DNA from: Orlajensenia leifsoniae
Lineage (GTDB): Bacteria; Actinomycetota; Actinomycetes; Actinomycetales; Microbacteriaceae
Length of the DNA: 64,000 nt
Assembly: GCF_004570845.1 (NCBI RefSeq)
Contig: NZ_SPQZ01000001.1
Location: 558,001-622,000, forward strand
Direction: 5' to 3'
The notes under the pieces are model-generated. The model did not search any database. It was given only the letters and a program-made list of their open reading frames with translations, and had not been told where the DNA came from. Shown here piece after piece: positions 50,490 to 59,617 of the stretch (position 1 is its first letter; each line of letters starts with the position of its first letter). The position numbers and the translations under genes were made by a program.

Positions 50490-53339
50490 ATGGCGCCCAT
50501 GGCGCATATCGAACCGCGTCTGACACTCGTCGGGCGTAGCCGCGAGTGCGACGCGATCGAACGAGTGATCGCGAGTCTGCGAGGTGGCCAGAGCCGTGCG
50601 CTCGTTATCAGAGCGGACGCGGGCGTTGGTAAGAGCGCCATTCTCGCCTGGGCGGCCGACAGGGCCAGCGGATGCGAGGTGCTGCGGGCAACGGGAATGG
50701 AATCCGAGATGGAGCTCCCGTATGCAGGACTGCAGAGTTTGTGCGCTCCTGTTCTGCAGGGTCTCGACGCGCTGCCGCCACCACAAGCTGAGGCTCTGAG
50801 TGTCGCTTTCGGTTTGCGTTCTGGGGAAGCGCCCGACCGCTTTCTTGTGGGTCTGGCCGTTTTGAGTCTGCTTGCGATCGCGGCCGAGTCGAAGCCGCTG
50901 TTATGCCTGGTCGATGACGCGCATTGGCTGGATCAGGCATCGGCCAGCGTGCTCGCGTTCGTTGCACGTCGATTGGTTGCGGAGTCGATCGGGCTCGTCT
51001 TCGCCGTGCGGGAACCCGTCCCTGAGGACTTCTTCGGCATCGAGGACCTCATCGTCGGCCCGTTGGATGATGCGGACGCGCGCGTTCTGCTCTACCAGAT
51101 GGTCACGGGGCCCATGGACGCGGCGGTGAGGGAGCGCGTCATCGGGGAGTCCCGCGGCAATCCGCTTGCACTGATCGAACTACATCGAGGAATGAATCTC
51201 GTCGAGATCGCGGGCGGATACGGACTCTCCACACGTCCGGCGCTGACAAGCCGCATCGAGAACAGCTTCGTGCGCCGAATCGCGGCACTCCCCGCGGATA
51301 CCCGGCTCATCCTGCTGGTCGCCGCGGTGGAGCCGGTCGGCGACCCGGACCTGGTGATGACGGCAGGCAGCTCCCTCAAGCTCAACCCCGATGCGATCAT
51401 CCCCGCACTCGAAGGAGGCTTGGTTGAGCTCGGTGCGAAGCTGAGGTTCCGGCACCCGCTGATGCGTTCGGCCGCGGCCAGGTCCGGCTCGCTCGAGGAA
51501 CGTCGGGCAGCACACCGCGCACTGGCTGAGGCGACGGACCCCGCTGCTGATCCCGATCGGCGTGCGTGGCATCGCGGTGAAGCCACCATCGGCTTCGATG
51601 AAGACGTCGCGGCGGACCTGATTCGCTCAGCTGAACGGGCGCAGAGTCGCGGTGGATTGACTGCGGCCTCGATCTTTCAAGCCCGGGGAGCAGAACTGAC
51701 TCCCGAACCGCAGCTGCGATCCCGTCGGGCGCTCATGGCAGCCGAGGACGCGTTCCGTGCCGGTGCGATGCACGACGCCCTGCGCCTGCTCGAACTGGCA
51801 GATTCACGCCTGCTGGACGACCATGAGCGCGCCCGCACCCAGCTGGTCCGAGCTCATGTGATCTACAACACCACACGGGGCCGGGAGGCGCCTTCACTTC
51901 TCTTGGCTGCTGCGCGCAGCCTCGAAGCACACGACAGCGAGGCGGCTCTGGCGACCTATGTCGACGCTTTCATTGCCGCGCTGAGCGCCGGCACCTTCGC
52001 GGCAGGGATCGGCATCGAGGATGTCGCGGAAGCGATCTTGAACCGACAGCACATCGATTTGGCGGATTCCTGGTCGCAGTCCACCGCAGCCGGCCTCCGC
52101 GGACTTGGACTGCTGGTCACCGAGGGATACACACGGGCGGCACCGGATCTTCGCGATGCGCTCGACAAGCTGCTCGCACAGCTCCACCATCAGGGAGAGA
52201 CGAACTCCGTCTACCCTCGCGAACCCGGACGCGGTCTCGGCACCGACCTGAGTTCGACCGACAGAGCTCCGCGCTGGATGCCGCTTGCCTGTCTGATCGC
52301 CCGCATCCTCCTGGACGATGAGGCCCACGAGAGACTCAGTCAGGAGTTCATGCGGCTCGGCCGTCGCGAAGGCGTCTTCTCGTTCCTTCCACTGGCGACC
52401 GCTGAGCGCACGTCAATACTTCTCCTGAGCGGACGGATCAGTGACGCGGAGGCGCAGGTCGGTGACGGCCGGCTGGTTATCGCCGCGACTTCCGCCCCTG
52501 CTTCGATGACACGAGGGTGGTGGATCGCCGCCTTCAGAGGCGACGCTGAAGCGAAGTCCGACCTCACAAAGCAGCTGCAAGGCGAGATCCTCGATAGCGG
52601 CGAAGGGCAATGGTTCATCGCTGCGGCATGGCTGGACGCATTCTTGTTCAACTCGCTCGGCCGGTACTCGGAGGCCCTCTCCGCGATGGACGCGGCGGCC
52701 GGGCACCCGTTTGATATCGGGGTAGCGGGTTGGGCGTTGCCACAGCACATCGAGGCGGCTGTCCGCTCCGGAGAGACGGAACGCGCATATGCACCCCTCA
52801 AGCGCTTGAAGGAGCTTGCGCAGGCTTCTGGCACAGACTGGGCGTGCGGCGAAGCGGCACTCTCGGCCGCTCTTCTCGCCGAAGATGATGCTGCTGAGAC
52901 GCTCTACCGGGAGGCGCTGGAGCGATTGACCCGAACACGCGTGCAGACGCGACTCGGGCACGCCCGCGTCTTGTTCGGCGAGTGGTTACGACGCCAGAAT
53001 CGACGCGTGGACGCGAGAGAGCAGCTGCGACTGGCCCACGCCATGTTCATTGAGATGGGCGCACACGCGCTGGCGGATCGAGCAGGACGGGAGCTGGCGG
53101 CCACCGGAGAGGTCGTGCCGAAGAGAACGCCCGGAGCTGCTGACGAGCTGACAGCCCAGGAGCGTCAGATCGTTCTGCTGGCCGCCGGCGGAAGCACAAA
53201 CCCCGAGATCGGCGCGCAGCTGTATCTCAGCCCCCGAACCGTGGAATGGCACCTGCGGAAGGTGTTCACCAAAATGGGCATCACCTCACGCCGGCAGTTG
53301 GCGAGCGCGCTGAGGGAGGCGCCTCTCCCGGGCGCGTGA
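50490..53339 (+). CDS. LuxR family LAL-type regulator (AAA/ATPase plus TPR plus HTH)
   Basis: 949 aa. Walker A RADAGVGKSAI near 41-51, Walker B LLCLVDDAHWLD near 135-146, then about 600 residues of helical repeats, and a C-terminal LuxR helix-turn-helix: LTAQERQIVLLAAGG then EIGAQLYLSPRTVEWHLRKV. LAL regulators sense a small ligand (for example maltotriose for MalT) and activate transcription. GGAGG is 4 nt before the first ATG. It follows VOC-SnoaL as the third gene of a possible operon. A close relative begins at 62988. Confidence 0.9.
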   Translation: MAPMAHIEPRLTLVGRSRECDAIERVIASLRGGQSRALVIRADAGVGKSAILAWAADRASGCEVLRATGMESEMELPYAGLQSLCAPVLQGLDALPPPQAEALSVAFGLRSGEAPDRFLVGLAVLSLLAIAAESKPLLCLVDDAHWLDQASASVLAFVARRLVAESIGLVFAVREPVPEDFFGIEDLIVGPLDDADARVLLYQMVTGPMDAAVRERVIGESRGNPLALIELHRGMNLVEIAGGYGLSTRPALTSRIENSFVRRIAALPADTRLILLVAAVEPVGDPDLVMTAGSSLKLNPDAIIPALEGGLVELGAKLRFRHPLMRSAAARSGSLEERRAAHRALAEATDPAADPDRRAWHRGEATIGFDEDVAADLIRSAERAQSRGGLTAASIFQARGAELTPEPQLRSRRALMAAEDAFRAGAMHDALRLLELADSRLLDDHERARTQLVRAHVIYNTTRGREAPSLLLAAARSLEAHDSEAALATYVDAFIAALSAGTFAAGIGIEDVAEAILNRQHIDLADSWSQSTAAGLRGLGLLVTEGYTRAAPDLRDALDKLLAQLHHQGETNSVYPREPGRGLGTDLSSTDRAPRWMPLACLIARILLDDEAHERLSQEFMRLGRREGVFSFLPLATAERTSILLLSGRISDAEAQVGDGRLVIAATSAPASMTRGWWIAAFRGDAEAKSDLTKQLQGEILDSGEGQWFIAAAWLDAFLFNSLGRYSEALSAMDAAAGHPFDIGVAGWALPQHIEAAVRSGETERAYAPLKRLKELAQASGTDWACGEAALSAALLAEDDAAETLYREALERLTRTRVQTRLGHARVLFGEWLRRQNRRVDAREQLRLAHAMFIEMGAHALADRAGRELAATGEVVPKRTPGAADELTAQERQIVLLAAGGSTNPEIGAQLYLSPRTVEWHLRKVFTKMGITSRRQLASALREAPLPGA

Positions 53340-53354
53340 ATGTCGTTGCCTCTC

Positions 53355-54014
53355 TTACTTGTCGCGCGAGAACAGCCCGACGAACAGGAGGAAGACATTC
53401 AGGATGTCCAAGAAGATCGATGCGGCGAGGAGCGGAGCCGACTCGACGTCCGATGAGCGCCTGAGACGTTGGAAGTCGAACAGTGTGTAGCCCGCGAAGA
53501 TGACCAGCCCGACGACGGAGTAGATGATCGAGCCACCCGGGATGGCGAAGAAGAGGACGACGATTCCGAAGACGATCAGCCCCAGCAGTGCCCATGAGAG
53601 CACCCGGGCGAGCGCAGTGAGGTCCACGCGAGTGTTCCAGCCTGCGATGCCGAATCCGGCGATCAAGAGGGCTGTGGCCCAGCCCGCCTGCCATAGGGCG
53701 GTCGGATCGGCCCGCGCGTAGTCGGCCAGAGTGGGAGCCACAGCCAACCCGAGAGTCAGACCGAAGGCGGCAAGCAGAGCGACGGTTGTGCGCATGTTGG
53801 CTTTTTGCGTACTGAATTGCATCCCGATCAGGCAAGCCAACGAGGCGATGAACGCCAGAATGCCGACACCGCCTGTCAGGTTCTGCCCGAGGTACGCGCC
53901 ACCGGCGAACAGCGCCGCGGTGAGGGCCACGAACCCCATCGTCTGTGCGAAAACCGATCGCGTTCGATCGTGGGCAAGACTTGGTGACTCGGAGCGGGTT
54001 TGTGGGTTGGTCAT
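53355..54014 (-). CDS. Bax inhibitor-1/YccA family membrane protein
   Basis: 219 aa, seven hydrophobic segments between residues 24 and 215, with the conserved end GYTLFDFQRLRR and ASIFLDILNVFLLFVGLF. The family forms pH-sensitive calcium leak channels or protease modulators in membranes. GAAAGGA precedes the ATG at 54014. It converges with the LAL gene and follows the LtrA gene by 14 bp. Confidence 0.88.
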   Translation of the reverse strand: MTNPQTRSESPSLAHDRTRSVFAQTMGFVALTAALFAGGAYLGQNLTGGVGILAFIASLACLIGMQFSTQKANMRTTVALLAAFGLTLGLAVAPTLADYARADPTALWQAGWATALLIAGFGIAGWNTRVDLTALARVLSWALLGLIVFGIVVLFFAIPGGSIIYSVVGLVIFAGYTLFDFQRLRRSSDVESAPLLAASIFLDILNVFLLFVGLFSRDK

Positions 54015-54028
54015 GGTGAACCGTCCTT

Positions 54029-55312
54029 TCAATCTTGGTGGGGAGCGAGTGCGTTGTCGGTCGTCGTAGCCGTGTGGCTGAGAAGCTGAACTTTCGATGC
54101 AGTAATCGACCGGTTGTTGAAAGCTGCCGTCACGAGGGCGATTGCGGTGACGAGACCTAATGTTGCGGCTGCTGGAATTGCCGTCGTCGCAGCACCAGCG
54201 ATGAAGCTGGCCAGTGCGCCGAGTATTGGAGAGCGTGCCCACGTTCCTAGCGCGCTTCGTCGGAATAGCTGGATGCCGACCAGGTAGACAGCCACACCGC
54301 CAGCGAGTGCGACGACGGCAACCGGCTGAGCTGGTCGCAGTGGCTCAACGGCGATCTCGTCGACAATCAAGCTGATACCCAAGGCTGCGAACACGACTCC
54401 GCAGATCAACGGAAAGTTCGACAAGGTGTAGGCGTCGCGCGCTAACGCGGGCCGTTGCGAAGGTGTCGCCTGGGAGAGCACGCGCTCCGCCGCATCCGAG
54501 AGCCCTCCGAAATAGCACCACCACAAACCGACGACGAGTAGAAACGCAAGCACTGCTGCACTCAAAGTGAGCGCGTTCGAGGTTGCTGCGCTGATTTTGG
54601 TCCCCGCTGAGAGCAGGGTCTCTCCGAGCGCGATGAGGAGGACGAGGGCGTGTCGTTCGACGAAGTGTCCTGGCCTGCCGACCCGCCATCCGTTGTACCG
54701 CGACACGAGCCTTCCGATGCCGAAGTCGATGAGGAAGGCGCTCGCCCAGAGGATCGTCTGGATGCTCCCTCCGAGTGCGGCACCCACGAGGAGGAGCGCA
54801 GTGGAAAGCACCTGAATGACCGAGTCGATCAGAATCTGGGTGCGCAGCCGGTCGTCCTCCCGAGACGCCCTGATGAACATCACCAGGTAGCTGCATCGGA
54901 CCACCGTGAATGCGAGCGCCAGGATGATCGCGGGATTCGGCGCGTCTTCACGCGGATCCCATCCCACGGGTATCACCAGAGCAGCGACAAAGATTGCCGT
55001 CATCACGACCAGCATGCCGACGAGGTAGTGGCCGCAGTCGAGCCTGACACGGTTGCCCAGCCAGATGAAGGCGGTCCACACCCACCACAACAGAACCAAT
55101 ATCAGCAGTCCGTGGGCCAGGGATTCGACGCCCGGGTCCTCTTCCATGAGATCGATCACGCGGGTGAGGGCGAAGACGAACACAAGATCGAAGAAGACCT
55201 CGAACATCGTCGTTCTGTCGTAGCGGGCCGTTGCATTGTTGACGCTTCGAGGTTGCGGCTCGCTGTATCCAGTCGGCCTTGGCGAGTCTTCACATTGCCC
55301 CGACGAGCTCAT
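54029..55312 (-). CDS. Low temperature requirement protein A (LtrA) family membrane protein
   Basis: 427 aa from ATG 55312. Hydrophobic segments fill residues 40-410. Family signatures: MFEVFFDLVFVFALTR at the first helix and ERHALVLLIALGETLL in the middle. LtrA proteins were named from a cold-growth locus in Listeria; transport function is unproven. The frame is open far upstream, but the family domain starts near residue 37 of this call. Start is moderately uncertain. BI-1 follows on the same strand. Confidence 0.82.
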   Translation of the reverse strand: MSSSGQCEDSPRPTGYSEPQPRSVNNATARYDRTTMFEVFFDLVFVFALTRVIDLMEEDPGVESLAHGLLILVLLWWVWTAFIWLGNRVRLDCGHYLVGMLVVMTAIFVAALVIPVGWDPREDAPNPAIILALAFTVVRCSYLVMFIRASREDDRLRTQILIDSVIQVLSTALLLVGAALGGSIQTILWASAFLIDFGIGRLVSRYNGWRVGRPGHFVERHALVLLIALGETLLSAGTKISAATSNALTLSAAVLAFLLVVGLWWCYFGGLSDAAERVLSQATPSQRPALARDAYTLSNFPLICGVVFAALGISLIVDEIAVEPLRPAQPVAVVALAGGVAVYLVGIQLFRRSALGTWARSPILGALASFIAGAATTAIPAAATLGLVTAIALVTAAFNNRSITASKVQLLSHTATTTDNALAPHQD

Positions 55313-55368
55313 CCCTGCAGGCGTGCTCAGCCCTGCGCCTTCCGGGCCAGGGTGACTTGTGCGCCGTT

Positions 55369-55776
55369 TCACGAGACTGGCCATGCTTGCCTTGGGTGGC
55401 CGTTGATCGTCTCGATGCGACCCTGCACTTTTCGGTCGTTGGCGTTCTCTCTTGCCCGCCCACGGTCGATCGCGCTCGGATCGAGCGCGTCGGACTGAGC
55501 GGCTGACCGGTTGAGGTTCCGCGGGCGGCTGTCCGTCGGCGGGTCGGAGTCGTTCTCGGCTGCCGCGGCGAATCGTTCGAAGAGAATGTCCAACTGCGCC
55601 GGGGTCAGCTTCGCGAACGCCTCCACTCCGTAAGCTTCGATGGTCGATGACGGCGCGAAGCGGAGCATCCGTTCGTAACGGTCCACCGCCACGGCGTCGG
55701 CACGGGCAACTCCGTCCGGTATCGACTCCACGGGGAGGTCTCTCTTTCGCCCCAGAATCCAGTCGAGAAGGCTCAT
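55369..55776 (-). CDS. Small unknown protein, paralogue 1 of 3
   Basis: 135 aa. N-terminus MSLLDWILGRKRDL, then AVAVDRYERMLRFAP, STIEAYGVEAFAKLTPAQLD and ILFERFAAAAE match the proteins at 56291 and 59600. After SAAQSDALDP the sequence loses similarity and lacks the hydrophobic C-terminus of the others, so it may be truncated. AAGGAG lies 7 nt before the ATG. No known domain. Confidence 0.65.
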   Translation of the reverse strand: MSLLDWILGRKRDLPVESIPDGVARADAVAVDRYERMLRFAPSSTIEAYGVEAFAKLTPAQLDILFERFAAAAENDSDPPTDSRPRNLNRSAAQSDALDPSAIDRGRARENANDRKVQGRIETINGHPRQAWPVS

Positions 55777-55862
55777 TGTTTTCGCTCCTTGCGCTCGTAT
55801 TGCTGCCGCTCCCCGACCCGGGCCTCCGGACAGTTGTGTGGGTTGGTGTTGGCTCAATGGGG

Positions 55863-56291
55863 TTACGGTGATGGACGTCCCGGCTCCCCGAGTGAGCCAT
55901 CCGGAGCGCGCCACATGTCCCACAGGACCGACGGGGTTCCGTAGGGTGAGAAAACGAATGCATGGGCGCCGGCTGCAGCCCCCCACCACGACAGGCCGGT
56001 GACGACTCCACGGAGCATTCGAGCGAGGATGCCTGAGCTCTTCCGGCCACTTGGGCGCGCTTCGGATGATTCGGTCGCTGACACGTATCGCCGGTACAGC
56101 TCGTCAAGTTGAGCGGTGGTGAGTTTCTCGAACGCCTCCACGTGGGCGCGTTCGATTGTTGGACTCCTGCTTTCTCGCAGCATGGACTCGTACTCATCGA
56201 CCGCGCGGGCGTCCTCGAGTGGCACGGTTCCCTTCCGGGGTTCAACCGAACGATGCGACCTCGTGCTCAGGATGCGATCAAACCGTCGCAT
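55863..56291 (-). CDS. Small unknown protein, paralogue 2 of 3
   Basis: 142 aa. MRRFDRILS, ARAVDEYESMLRES, TIERAHVEAFEKLTTAQLDE and LYRRYVSAT align with its relatives. The C-terminus has a hydrophobic stretch (GVVTGLSWWGAAAGAHAFVF) that may insert in or contact membranes, then a Pro/Gly-rich end. A purine-rich sequence precedes the ATG. Function unknown. Confidence 0.65.
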   Translation of the reverse strand: MRRFDRILSTRSHRSVEPRKGTVPLEDARAVDEYESMLRESRSPTIERAHVEAFEKLTTAQLDELYRRYVSATESSEARPSGRKSSGILARMLRGVVTGLSWWGAAAGAHAFVFSPYGTPSVLWDMWRAPDGSLGEPGRPSP

Positions 56292-56670
56292 GGTCTTCTC
56301 TCTTCTGCGCCGCGTTTGGATCCGCGAAGCTGGACTCATTTGCCGCCGACCGAGCGGAGCATGGGACCGTCCACTTGGTCTCTGCCTGTGGTAGCGCCCA
56401 CTTAGCGTCTCTCGGCAGCCACCGCCGTCGAACCCGGGTGATACCCCGGTGCGCGCACTGGTCCAGCGTCCGCTCCAGGGTCTGTCACCGGCCATCACTC
56501 GGCCACGCGAGATGCTGTGCAGAAATCGGCCAGAGTTTGTCGGCGTGGCGATACGGCTGCGCGGGGAACGGCGCGAGCGGCGACAATCCACACCGCGCCA
56601 ACCTCCACGCCGGCCGCCGTTGCACGCCAGCTCGGCGGCACTGCCGCGAGCATCAGTGAGACCTCTTGTG
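56292..56670. other. 379-bp intergenic region
   Basis: No gene, repeat or hairpin of note could be supported. Presumably it holds the promoter of the small gene at 56291 and the 3' end of the hydrolase mRNA. Confidence 0.5.
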
Positions 56671-57408
56671 TCAGAACTCGCCTGAAACCGGTCCGGTGAG
56701 GTGTGTCACCGCGGCGGCGATGAGGCTCGCCACTGCGTCCGGGTGGGAGACCATGACGGAATGGGATGCTCCGCCGATTTCGACGGTGCTCAACGACCCG
56801 GCGCGCTCAGCCATGAACCGTAAGCCTGCCGGCGGGATGTTTTTGTCTGCCGACCCGTAGATGAACCAGGTCGGCAGGGTCTTCCAAGATGCGTGCGGCG
56901 CTGGTTGCGGCTCATTCAGGGCGAAGTCGCGGATCGGGCGTTGCGTGATGGCAGCGATCTGAGCCTCCGCCGGTGGAATGTCGGCGGCGAACTGTTCCGG
57001 GAAGAGATCTCTGTCGACGACGAGATCGTTCGTGCCGTCGTCGAGCGGAATAGCACGAATTGTGTCGCCGAGGGTGCTGCCGGGGAACTTGTTCGTCAGA
57101 CCCAGAGATGTCTCGCCGTGATCGGGTGCGAAACCGGCCACGAACACGAGGCCCTTGACGTTGCGGTCGTCGGCGGCCGCCTCGGTGATGACCGTTCCTC
57201 CGTAGGAGTGGCCGACCAAAAGCACCGGCCCTCCGAGCGAATCCACAATGCGCCGCACGTTCTCAGCGTCGGTGGTCACGCTGCGCAAGTGGTTCGGCGC
57301 TGCAACGGCGGCGATCCCGGTGCTGTGCAAGTGTGTGAGCACACCATTCCAGCTCGCGGACTCGGCGAAGGCGCCATGCACGAGGACAACGGTGATGGTC
57401 TCAGGCAT
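56671..57408 (-). CDS. Alpha/beta hydrolase (esterase-like)
   Basis: 245 aa. TVVLVHGAFAESASWNGVL, VLLVGHSYGGTVITEAA with the nucleophile Ser, FIYGSADKNIPPAGLRFMAE for the acid, and GGASHSVMVSHP for the His. It belongs to the same family as the hydrolase at 43249. The start overlaps the end of the oxidoreductase gene by 8 bp. Substrate unknown. Confidence 0.86.
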   Translation of the reverse strand: MPETITVVLVHGAFAESASWNGVLTHLHSTGIAAVAAPNHLRSVTTDAENVRRIVDSLGGPVLLVGHSYGGTVITEAAADDRNVKGLVFVAGFAPDHGETSLGLTNKFPGSTLGDTIRAIPLDDGTNDLVVDRDLFPEQFAADIPPAEAQIAAITQRPIRDFALNEPQPAPHASWKTLPTWFIYGSADKNIPPAGLRFMAERAGSLSTVEIGGASHSVMVSHPDAVASLIAAAVTHLTGPVSGEF

Positions 57409-58855
57409 GGGTCATCTCTTCTCTGCTCGCTACGGATCGGGCGGCAGGTCGGCCGTATTGCTCCAGCAGACGCAGCCAGATCTCACTGATGGTTGGGTAG
57501 GCGGGGACAACATGCCACAGCCGGTCGATCGGAACTTGGGCGACGATCGCAGTGGTGGCTGCGTGCAAGAGTTCGGCGACGTCTGGCCCCACGAAGGTGG
57601 CGCCGACCACGACGTTGTGTTTGGTGTCGACGATCATTCGAGCGGTGCCGTTGTAGTCGTCTCGGGAGAGGCTGGCGCCCGCGACGAAACCCAGGTTGTA
57701 GTCGAGGACGCGAATCTCCATGCCTGCTGCTCGAGCTTGGTCAGCGGTTAGACCGACTGCGGCGATCTCCGGGTCGGTGAACACGACCTGAGGCACGGCA
57801 ACGTGGTCGGCGGTTGCGACATGCGTTCCCCATGCCGTGTCGGAGATCAGCAGCCCCTTGGCGCGTGCGGCGATCACATCTCCCGCAGCTCGTGCTTGGT
57901 ATTTGCCCTGGTGGGTCAGGAGCGCCCGACCGTTGACATCCCCGACTGCATAGAGCCAGTCGTATCCAGGGACCCGCAAGGTGTCGTCGGTGGCGAGCCA
58001 GTGACCGGGTGAAAGGCCGACAGTTTCGAGGCCGAGGTCGTGGGTCGCAGGCGCTCGGCCGGTAGCGATGAGAACCTCGGCGGCGGTGACGGTGCCCCTG
58101 GTGGTTTCGATCACGACACCGTCCGCGGTGCGGTCCAGCCGGATGGTGCCCGTACCGGTCTGAACGCGGACGCCGCTGGAGCGCAGCGATTCCGCGACGC
58201 GATCGCCGACGAAGGGTTCGAGACTTTCTAGGAGGTTGCCTCGCGCGATGATCGTCACATCTGCCCCGAGGGATGAATACGCTGTCGCTATTTCGGTGGC
58301 GATCACGCCACCTCCGATGATGGCGAGGCTTGCGGGGATGCTGTGTGTGCTTGTTGCTTCTCTACTCGTCCAGGGTCGTGCGGCACTGAGCCCTGGAATG
58401 TCGGGCATGCTCGCGATGGATCCGGTTGCGATCGCTATAGCATGACGAGCGCTGATGACCACGGCTTCGCCGTCGGCGGTGACGGTCACTTCGCGCTCTC
58501 CGCTTATGCGTCCGCGGCCGCGAACGAGTCCGATGCCCGCACCCTGAAGCCACCGCACTTGGCCGGTGTCGGACCAGTTGTGGGCGAATGCGTCACGCCT
58601 CCGCAGCACTTCGGGCACGTTCAACGTGCCCGTGACGGCTTCGGCGGCGCCGGGCACCGCCTGGGCGGCGCGCAGCGCTTGGCCAGGACGAAGAAGCGCC
58701 TTGGACGGCATGCACGCCCAGTAGGAGCATTCTCCTCCGACCAGGTCTTGCTCAACGATGACGGTCTCGAGCCCGCCTTGCACGGCCCTGTCGGCGACGT
58801 TCTCACCGACAGGGCCGCCACCGATCACGACAACGTCCACGTGGAGGTGTCTCAT
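57401..58855 (-). CDS. Pyridine nucleotide-disulfide oxidoreductase (lipoamide dehydrogenase/mercuric reductase-like)
   Basis: 484 aa. FAD loop VVVIGGGPVGENVADRAV, redox motif GGECSYWACMPSK with the CxxxxC pair near 42-47, NAD(P) loop LAIIGGGVIATEIATAYSSL, second FAD motif YAVGDVNGRALLTHQGKYQAR, and a dimerisation domain ending in HVVPAYPTISEIWLRLLE. A second Cys pair as in MerA is absent. The His-Glu pair near the C-terminus is present. It fits stress-type NAD(P)H disulfide reductases. The start overlaps the upstream 64-aa gene by 4 bp. Confidence 0.88.
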   Translation of the reverse strand: MRHLHVDVVVIGGGPVGENVADRAVQGGLETVIVEQDLVGGECSYWACMPSKALLRPGQALRAAQAVPGAAEAVTGTLNVPEVLRRRDAFAHNWSDTGQVRWLQGAGIGLVRGRGRISGEREVTVTADGEAVVISARHAIAIATGSIASMPDIPGLSAARPWTSREATSTHSIPASLAIIGGGVIATEIATAYSSLGADVTIIARGNLLESLEPFVGDRVAESLRSSGVRVQTGTGTIRLDRTADGVVIETTRGTVTAAEVLIATGRAPATHDLGLETVGLSPGHWLATDDTLRVPGYDWLYAVGDVNGRALLTHQGKYQARAAGDVIAARAKGLLISDTAWGTHVATADHVAVPQVVFTDPEIAAVGLTADQARAAGMEIRVLDYNLGFVAGASLSRDDYNGTARMIVDTKHNVVVGATFVGPDVAELLHAATTAIVAQVPIDRLWHVVPAYPTISEIWLRLLEQYGRPAARSVASREEMTHA

Positions 58856-59046
58856 GAGTCAGCCTTTCCGATTGTGTAATCCCTTGCAGCGAGCCCATGA
58901 GTCATGTGGTCGGCGTACCACGCAGCCCACTGTTCGTCGTATCGGCCGGCGAGTTGCTCGGCTTCGTACGTGCCGTGCGCGGTGGCAGCGTGGGTGAGAA
59001 GGCTCTGAAGCAGCGCCCCGATTTGTTCTTCGGTCAGGTTCGTCAT
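58852..59046 (-). CDS. Small stand-alone version of the VOC C-terminal module
   Basis: 64 aa. LLQSLLTHAATAHGTYEAEQ followed by QWAAWYADHMTHGL mirrors the last 60 residues of the VOC protein at 49360 (AHGVHEA..., WPEWYAEYM). An ATG at 59067 is an alternative start (GAAGG directly adjacent). Stop overlaps the downstream oxidoreductase by ATGA. Function unknown. Confidence 0.6.
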   Translation of the reverse strand: MTNLTEEQIGALLQSLLTHAATAHGTYEAEQLAGRYDEQWAAWYADHMTHGLAARDYTIGKADS

Positions 59047-59123
59047 CTGCGTTCTGGGCGCCGTCATCCTTCTTGGATCGATTTCGGGGCGTGCCGGGAG
59101 TGGCTCCGGCAGGTTCGCGCGCC

Positions 59124-59600
59124 TCACCACCAGTCCCCCAGGTCGCCCCAGCCACCGAGGCCGGAGCTCCCGGCGTCCCAATCGACCCAGATAGCCGACG
59201 CGAGTGAGTATTCGGCGATTGTGTAGAGGAGTGAGGATTGCATCCAGGCGTCCGCGCCGGGGTTGTCCGGGTTGCCGCCGAGTATGCGTCTGAGCGTGCC
59301 GGGCTTACGCACCTCCGTTTGGGCTGCAGAGCGTGCGAGGCTGCGCGGGTGGGCGTCGGCGGGTCGTTCGGTCCTGCTAGGTGCGGCTGCGGTGAAGCGG
59401 TCGAACAGCAGGTCCAGCTGGGCGGGGGTGAGCTTTTCGAAGGCGTCAATGTGGACCTGCTCGATGGTGGACGTTGGGGCGGTGCGCAGCATTCGTTCGT
59501 ATTGCTGGACCGCCAGCGCGTCTTGGCGGGTCGGGCCTTCCGGCGGCTGCTCTTGTACCAGGTCTGCTTTACGTCCGAGGATGCGGTCGATGAGGTTCAT
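59124..59600 (-). CDS. Small unknown protein, paralogue 3 of 3
   Basis: 158 aa, the fullest copy. MNLIDRILGRKADL, ALAVQQYERMLRTAP, STIEQVHIDAFEKLTPAQLD and LLFDRFTAAAP define the shared part. RSLARSAAQTEV and a C-terminal segment rich in Ala, Trp and Gly (ending DAGSSGLGGWGDLGDWW) follow. It lies 17 bp after the VOC gene on the same strand. No enzyme motif. Confidence 0.68.
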   Translation of the reverse strand: MNLIDRILGRKADLVQEQPPEGPTRQDALAVQQYERMLRTAPTSTIEQVHIDAFEKLTPAQLDLLFDRFTAAAPSRTERPADAHPRSLARSAAQTEVRKPGTLRRILGGNPDNPGADAWMQSSLLYTIAEYSLASAIWVDWDAGSSGLGGWGDLGDWW

Positions 59601-59617
59601 GTCGTCGCTCGTCTCGT

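Noticed and set aside
54029-56245. 738-aa reading of the LtrA frame from an upstream ATG
   Set aside because: The first 300 residues are Arg/Pro/Ser-rich, have no family similarity and lie opposite to or across two small genes and intergenic DNA.
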